From Aplidium turbinatum (lineage: Eukaryota > Chordata > Ascidiacea > Aplousobranchia > Polyclinidae): a stretch of 64,000 nt of DNA. The position numbers were made by a program, and so were the translations under genes. How positions within the stretch are numbered: the first letter of the stretch is position 1; every line of letters begins with the position of its first letter. The notes beneath the pieces were generated by a model. It worked only from the letters and a program-made list of their open reading frames with translations. It did no database searches and was not told the DNA's origin. The stretch lies in assembly GCA_918807975.1 (NCBI GenBank), contig OU964932.1:10044001-10108000 (forward strand), read 5' to 3'. Positions 58,667 to 64,000 of this stretch are shown here, in pieces.

Positions 58667-59368
58667 TGAAGGCAGAATGAAGTTTCAAATTGTTGAAGTG
58701 CTGTTGCCAGGGAATAATTCCATTCCTCGTGTGCTACTGAATGGAGAGCAGTCCTGAAATGTGTTGCTCAAGCACACAAGCACCGAGAAGTGAACCAGTG
58801 CCTTGTCATCTTGAGCTGAGCACGTAAACACTTCAGGAGGTAACGAGGGGGAATGAAACCTCACTCAAACAAAACCATAAAAACAATCTATTCATAAACT
58901 AGCCTACAGTACATTTCTGTAGAAAGTGCCAAATAGGAATCTAAAAATCTATATCTATAACACTGGTCTACACAAAATTTCAGGTTTGGGTTTTGACAAC
59001 TCATTTTAGCTAATTTTGGGGCGCTGAATCCGAAAATGAACTCAGATTTTCTCCATCACATCACGTTTTTGAGATATGAAATATCCCTAATTTTTAAAAA
59101 AATTAATTTTTGCCCCCCCTCTGTTGTCAAAACAAGGAATTCTGATGCAATAAACACTGTTTTACCTGCAATAATGTAGCTTTAATTAGCAAACAAGCAT
59201 TCTATATTATATTCACACAAATTTGCGTTGTCTTTATTAAAATTTCATGCCTTGGAATAAAAAATAGGCATGCAAAAGAGCAACCATAATAACATCAAAC
59301 GCTACATTATGCTGACGAACATGTCGATAGGACAGTGACAAGGTATTATCTGAATTATAGCCTACAGT

Positions 59369-59638
59369 TCACACAATATGCACATAGACATTCCAATGGA
59401 GTGCAGAAATTCTGAAGTCCCAGTAGCATAGGAAACAAGGGTATTTGGTGTAGCCACTTTGTTGCTCCAGCAAAAAGTTCACCATTTTTAAATCTACACA
59501 GATGAGCCAACCATGCTCATGGTACTTAACTTTTCGAAAATGGTTTTGATGTTCTGATACTCTTCTTTCATTGTCACCAAATGTCATATCGGAATAGAAC
59601 CGTACAGGCGTACACGTTACCATTGTGAAGTAGAACAC
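59369..59638 (-). pseudogene. Frame-shifted continuation of the 59574 ORF
   Basis: Contains VKYHEHGWLICVDLKMVNFL and QSGYTKYPCFLCYWDFR, typical of the downstream part of the same family. It then ends abruptly at IVVYTH-like non-homologous sequence before the left terminus, so the family's C-terminal region was lost by internal deletion. Confidence 0.75.
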
Positions 59639-60455
59639 ACTTCAAACTTCGTTTGGAGCTATCAATGAAAAGTCTCCATTCGTCTGCATCATACTGTGGT
59701 AATCCCATTTTTGGAAGAAGCCCTTCTATATCGTTGCAATAAACGAAATCCTTGTGGGAAGCAAAATATGGAAGCAGTTCTTCTTCTCGTTTGCGATAAA
59801 ATGTCACGCTTGTACCAGCTTTGAGAAGTTTCCTTTCCTGTAGCCTTGATGCCAATAACTCCGCAGATTGCTTAGGCAAATACAAATCTCTCACTAAATA
59901 ATTTAATTCCAACTGATTAAACTGGGAAGGCTTGTCTGACAGATCCTCGGGTGCTGGTTGAAAAATTTCACTTTCTCCTTCACTAAACGATGCTTCTGAA
60001 GAAGAAATAGCCTCTTCGTGTAGTTCTGGAAGTGATGTAAATACTGGCAGTGGCTTTTCATCCCTGTGAGGAACTGGCCGCAATGCCGAATCCAGATTTG
60101 GATATTTCAAACAATGTTTACTCTTTTTGTTATACCCTTTCACATTAACAAGACAAAAATAACAATCATCAACATGATTTCGTTGCTCTCGCCAAATCAT
60201 GGGTATTCCAAATTTCATTTGTGAACCTTTTCCTTGCGACCAACTTCTCAGACATTCAACGCGGGTCTTGCACACTTTATGAGGAGCCCAGCTTTTCTCC
60301 TGATCCCCCAACTTGACTTTAAAGTAAGCAAGATATGCCCTTTTTACAAACGTGGTAATATTGCATTGTTGAGACTTCAACATGAAGCATCCACAAATGT
60401 AACAAAATATATCCGGATCATTACAACATTTTCTTCTTTTGCTGGAAGCAGACAT
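59574..60455 (-). CDS. Transposon-borne zinc-finger protein, uncharacterised family
   Basis: The 293-codon frame starts MSASSKRRKCCNDPDIFCYI. N-terminal Cys clusters (CYICGCFML; later DDCYFCLVNVKG) suggest zinc binding. Further blocks are VKLGDQEKSWAPHKVCKTRV, KFGIPMIWREQRNHVDDCYF, an acidic middle (about 140-180), LNYLVRDLYLPKQSAELLAS and DADEWRLFIDSSKRSLKCVL. From memory these match a multicopy family of uncharacterised proteins in insects, crustaceans and cnidarians. Homology continues in another frame at 59638-59369 (KVKYHEHGWLICVDLKM, GYTKYPCFLCYWDFR), so there is one frame change near 59610, and the C-terminal part usual for the family is missing. The copy is therefore probably not functional, but its N-terminal 290 codons are unbroken, which suggests recent arrival. 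Confidence 0.8.
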   Translation of the reverse strand: MSASSKRRKCCNDPDIFCYICGCFMLKSQQCNITTFVKRAYLAYFKVKLGDQEKSWAPHKVCKTRVECLRSWSQGKGSQMKFGIPMIWREQRNHVDDCYFCLVNVKGYNKKSKHCLKYPNLDSALRPVPHRDEKPLPVFTSLPELHEEAISSSEASFSEGESEIFQPAPEDLSDKPSQFNQLELNYLVRDLYLPKQSAELLASRLQERKLLKAGTSVTFYRKREEELLPYFASHKDFVYCNDIEGLLPKMGLPQYDADEWRLFIDSSKRSLKCVLLHNGNVYACTVLFRYDIW

Positions 60456-61169
60456 AGCTTGAGATCAAATATAACCTTTCTTTGTTAGTAGTTTTCTAAG
60501 AGCAAGTTTTTCCACAGAAACACCACTATACCAAAAACTCTAACCGACTTGAACTCAAACTTATAAAGTATGAAAATACCTTTTCCTTCTACACACCACT
60601 TTTCAGCTTGAACTCTGATGTTGGTCTGTACAATGTACATGTGCTTTATGAAACTTCTAAATAAATCTTCCTTACTGAGCAAGAATTTATTACTAAGTCA
60701 AATCTACTCCCACCAGCTGTCTTCCTACGATATTTCATCTGCACAGTGCACAGAGATAGCAGCTGACCCACAGATAACGCCTGAGAAGCCAAGACAGGGA
60801 GTTCAAGCCAGCATGAAAAAACTCAACGCTACCAATCTCCACTATGTCCTATTACGATTATCAAAACAGGAATTTTTTTTATTTTAGAGGAAATCTAAAC
60901 CAATTTATGAATTTAGTGTAAAAATATCTCTATGTTTGAAAGTTTATAGTTGTCAGAAAATAATTACGGTATATTTGACATTTTACTGCACTAAAAAGGG
61001 TAAAAATTGGTCAATTTCATAAAATAATGGCAACGATAGAAAGAAAACTTGATGTGATAGAAAAAATCTGAGTTCATTTTCGGATTCAGCGCCCCAAAAT
61101 TACCCAACATCAGTTGTCATTTGTCAAAACCCAAACCTGAAAAAAAAAGTTGAAATTTGTAGACCAGTG

Positions 61170-61487
61170 TAATCCGTCTCGCAGCAATGCTTAGGTATTT
61201 TTGAGAATTGCATTCCCAAAATGACAAAAATAAATAGTAATCCTCAACAATAACAAAGTTGCCAGATTCATATTACATACTATGATCAAACTTTATGACA
61301 AATTCAATTCAATTTACTTTTCTTTGTTGGAAAAAAACAGCAATGATAAAGTTACCAACAGAAAACGAGAATAAAACCAACAAAAGGAAACGGCGGTAAA
61401 ACCAAAGAACTTTAAACAGTGCATGCGATGTAAATTAAAGGATACTTTGATGAAAGTAAATTTAAGCACGGCCACCAAACCTAACAG
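61170..61487. other. No feature recognised
   Basis: AT-rich spacer between the CACTGG transposon and the next TIR-like repeat. Confidence 0.4.
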
Positions 61488-62183
61488 TGGCCGTGGCGTA
61501 GCCAGAAAAAAAATTTGGGGGGGGGCAAATATTTGATGAATTGAAGAGAACGACAAAGTGTTTGATTTAAGACATCGCCACCTGATGTGCAGTGGCATAT
61601 CCTGATGGGTTTTAAAGCAAAAGAAGTAATAAAGCGGGTGGGGGGTTAGAGCGTGCCGAAGGCACGCGTAGGCTATTCTAGGGGGTCCGAGGGCATGCTC
61701 CCTTGGAAAATTTTTGCAAAATTACACTCAAATAATGGATTATAACGCTTTCTGGAAACACTTTCAGGGTAATATTTGTATGAAATTTATTAGCAGATAA
61801 ACAGCTATTAACTTATTAAAGGTAACTGCTTACACACGAACGGGCAAAAACTGCTGCTAAAATTAGAGAACACAAAAAGTTCAGCTACACAAAAACCCAA
61901 CAGAGTAAGCGAGTCTGAAATTGCTTCCACAGATTAGTTAAAAGAAGTGTAAATCGCGTAAACTTTGCACAATTTACAATTTGCAAAAATTATTGGTGTC
62001 TTTCTGTGTGTCTAAAACAAGTCCTGGGGGGTGTTAATAGCCAGATGTCTTGGGAAACGATATAAATTTGTTCAAATTATATTATATTTTCAACAAAGGG
62101 TTCAGCTTCAAAATCCAAACTGAAAATTTGGGAGGAGCCCCATGGCCCCTTTCACCCCCCCCCCCCCCCTGGCTAGGCCTATG
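61488..62183. mobile_element. TIR-like repeat with 11-bp target duplication
   Basis: TGGCGTAGCCAG near the left end and CTGGCTAGGCC at the right are inverted, and AAACCTAACAG flanks both sides (61477-61487 and 62184-62194). G-run and C-run blocks adjoin the ends. Non-coding; ends resemble those of the 50410 repeat. Confidence 0.75.
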
Positions 62184-63760
62184 AAACCTAACAGTTTAAA
62201 ATAGATGAATGAGTTGAAAGAATCAGTTGCCTCCACATACCTAAAGCAATCGGAGGTCTGACAGTTGATGAAGCCATGCGGGGAGGACTGAACCTTACAA
62301 CCGATACAAAAAAAGAAAAACCAAAAACACTAGCATTTAGAATCAACGTACGGTGAGCTTATTATACAAAAAAACTATGTACAGTACCGTACTTCGTTTT
62401 TAAATAAAATAAAGTGAAGTGTTTGCAGCAAAGACAGTGGTGCAGTTTCAAAATAGGAATCGATAATTGATGTGTTCAGGAATATACACTAAGTTAATTA
62501 TTGTGTGAACATGATATTAAAGTGATGATCATAAATGATGAAAAATGTAGTGAAGAAGGTATTAAAATGGTCATGGTCAAAATGGTCATGACAAACAAAC
62601 TTTCATCAATATAAAATAGATAGTAGTTTGTCGATTGTATCATATTTTCATTATTTTATAGTAAAAATATTTCTTATGCATCATAAACGTAATAAAATGC
62701 TATTGAATTTAATTTAAAAAACAAGTTGAAAGCATTATTTATCATGTTTTGTATTATGTTGATTATTACAAAACATATTTCAAAATATTCCTAAAACATT
62801 TGTTTAGAAACTAAAAAATGTATCAAAAATTACAGTTTAATCTTTTAAACAAAGAGCATTTTTTTGAAATGTATTTACAATTAGAAAACAAACTAAAACA
62901 ATTAAATCTTTTTTTTTTGTTATAGAATTGGTCAAATTTGTGAGAACATGGATATATCTGGCAACTCTGGCATAGCGGATGGTGAAATTTTGTTGGAAAA
63001 CGGAAAATATATAATCTTGGAAAATAAATTGATTAGCACAAAATTTGGTCTAATCAAGCATTTAGTAAAATTTTCAAAACCAGCTATTGAGTGAAAAAAA
63101 ACAAGATATAAGCAGAGACTATTTTATGAATAAATTTTTTCCAAACATTTGATTTTAACCGTTTGATGAAACTTAACTTCAACTCAATTATTTACAACAT
63201 ACCAACTAACGTTACAACGTACCTACCCCCGGACTCGTTGAAGACGAAGAATAAAATTAATAAAATTATACAAAAAATAGTTATTTGAGATTAAAAACAC
63301 AATTAAATTCATCCTATTTTTTACTGAAGTATTTTGATATTTTATCGGAAAGTGTAACTCAATGCACATTTGTTCACGAGTCGCACTTTGCACAACAGAA
63401 AAAAAGTTTAGAAAGATATTATCCGTTAATTTGTGCCATGAGTTGTTGATGTCTATGGTTATTATGCTTTTTTTCTTTGTCCGTTTTCCTCAGAGAAGCT
63501 TTGAGAACAAGAACTCTAGAAATGACAGTGGAAGAAAAACGGTAAACTGAGCTGGGCCATTGTTAACTAAAATCAGAGTTGTAGAAGCACGAAACATTTC
63601 GTGACCGTTCTGATCAGTAAATCACGTGCAGCACTAGCAAAGCCGCATGTGTGTCACCCCATATGGATTACTGTATCGTAATTTGTTTATAGTCTGTCAC
63701 TGCATCTGCTTTTTATTTCATGTTAGGAACTGTCTCATCTCATTAAATAGAAGTACGGTA
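62184..63760. other. No gene recognised
   Basis: Very AT-rich. An open plus-strand frame at 63362-63550 was not recognised. The 5' region of the zinc-ribbon gene (63761) should lie here; no promoter motif was identified. Confidence 0.4.
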
Positions 63761-63921
63761 ATGAACTTTATATATGATCGATGTCCTGCTTGTGGTCTAA
63801 TTGGAAAATCTTTGGCCTGCTCCAAGTGTACGAAAAATCAAGAAAAGGGTTTTTTGATTTTGCAAAAAGGCAATCTTCGAGAAAAGGAAACTAAGTCTGC
63901 CAGTGTAATGTTCATTCCGAA
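63761..63921 (+). CDS. First coding exon of a gene with an N-terminal zinc ribbon (continues past window)
   Basis: An ATG at 63761 opens 53 codons that end at a good donor (gtaagc at 63922) with two bases left over. The peptide starts MNFIYDRCPACGLIGKSLAC and continues SKCTKNQEKG, giving two CxxC pairs separated by nine residues, a typical short zinc ribbon. The reading frame stays open upstream to 63647 but without conserved-looking sequence, so the inner ATG is preferred. I do not recognise the family. Any following exons would lie to the right of the window. The Cys spacing and the donor are the only support. Confidence 0.45.
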
Positions 63922-64000
63922 GTAAGCTAATAATTGATTTTTTAACGGTTGTAGTCGTCTTATGTAAAGTAATTACCCTATATCTGTGATGCTTTTATTG

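Larger units (their letters stand above)
57731..58850 (-). repeat. tRNA-derived SINE, copy E, split by two insertions
   Basis: SINE pieces lie at 57731-57808, 57964-58007 and 58676-58850. Removing the hAT MITE and the 659-bp MITE, each with one target copy, restores the same order as the other SINE copies. Confidence 0.85.
58961..61169 (-). mobile_element. Transposon with CACTGG termini, 2.2 kb
   Basis: Ends CACTGGTCTACA are inverted, and similarity extends inward about 110 bp (AGGTTTGGGTTTTGACAA, GGGGCGCTGAATCCGAAAAT). TAA flanks both sides (58958-58960 and 61170-61172). CACTG ends with a 3-bp duplication would fit a CACTA/EnSpm-type or Harbinger-type element; the coding content does not decide it. 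Confidence 0.85.

Noticed and set aside
1-64000. Endogenous retrovirus, LTR element, Polinton or other virus-like element
   Set aside because: No gag, protease, integrase, envelope or capsid-like reading and no LTR pair was seen. The only reverse transcriptase belongs to a non-LTR element.

Overview
The window is eukaryotic, almost certainly metazoan. It is AT-rich, genes are split into many short exons with GT-AG introns, and there are tRNA-derived SINEs, a LINE, numerous hAT, piggyBac-like and mariner-like elements, and no operon-like gene packing. The frequent short runs built on TAGGCCTAC or TAGGCTAC, together with a vWA/zinc-ribbon gene and a FAM177 gene, would suit a marine invertebrate (tunicate, echinoderm or hemichordate-like). 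That placement is only an impression.

Two host genes can be assembled exon by exon, both on the minus strand. A 22-exon gene (51790 down to 25073, 1083 codons plus stop, every splice phase consistent) encodes a proline-rich N-terminus, a CxxC-x12-CxxC zinc ribbon of Sec23/Sec24 type and a von Willebrand factor A domain with an intact MIDAS. A 5-exon gene (57492 down to 54822, 186 codons) is a FAM177 family member. A first coding exon with a small zinc ribbon starts at 63761 on the plus strand and leaves the window. A few weaker candidate exons lie between 2 and 19 kb.

Most of the rest is mobile DNA. From 0.2 to 21 kb there are hAT elements with target-site duplications (262, 4299, 7791, 17148, 19881), a hAT remnant at 5621, a piggyBac-like MITE at 12228 and copies of one tRNA-derived SINE with an (AACC)n tail. 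The introns of the 22-exon gene hold two more hAT elements (27085, 35881), a LINE fragment at 41640-42930 and, in the 7.6 kb first intron, about 82% inserted DNA: a 2.6 kb foldback element, a 2.7 kb terminal-inverted-repeat transposon carrying a hAT MITE, a short foldback MITE and another repeat. FAM177 intron 3 carries a mariner-type and a hAT MITE 29 bp apart. From 57.7 to 62.2 kb lie a SINE broken by two later insertions, a transposon with CACTGG ends and a long zinc-finger ORF, and one more TIR-like element.

The most interesting material is the pair of transposons that carry uncharacterised protein families (46975-49669 and 58961-61169), the foldback family with TTCGGCGAG subterminal iterons and 9-bp duplications, and a dispersed perfect palindrome related to sequence inside that family. 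No retrovirus, LTR element, Polinton or other capsid-bearing element was recognised.
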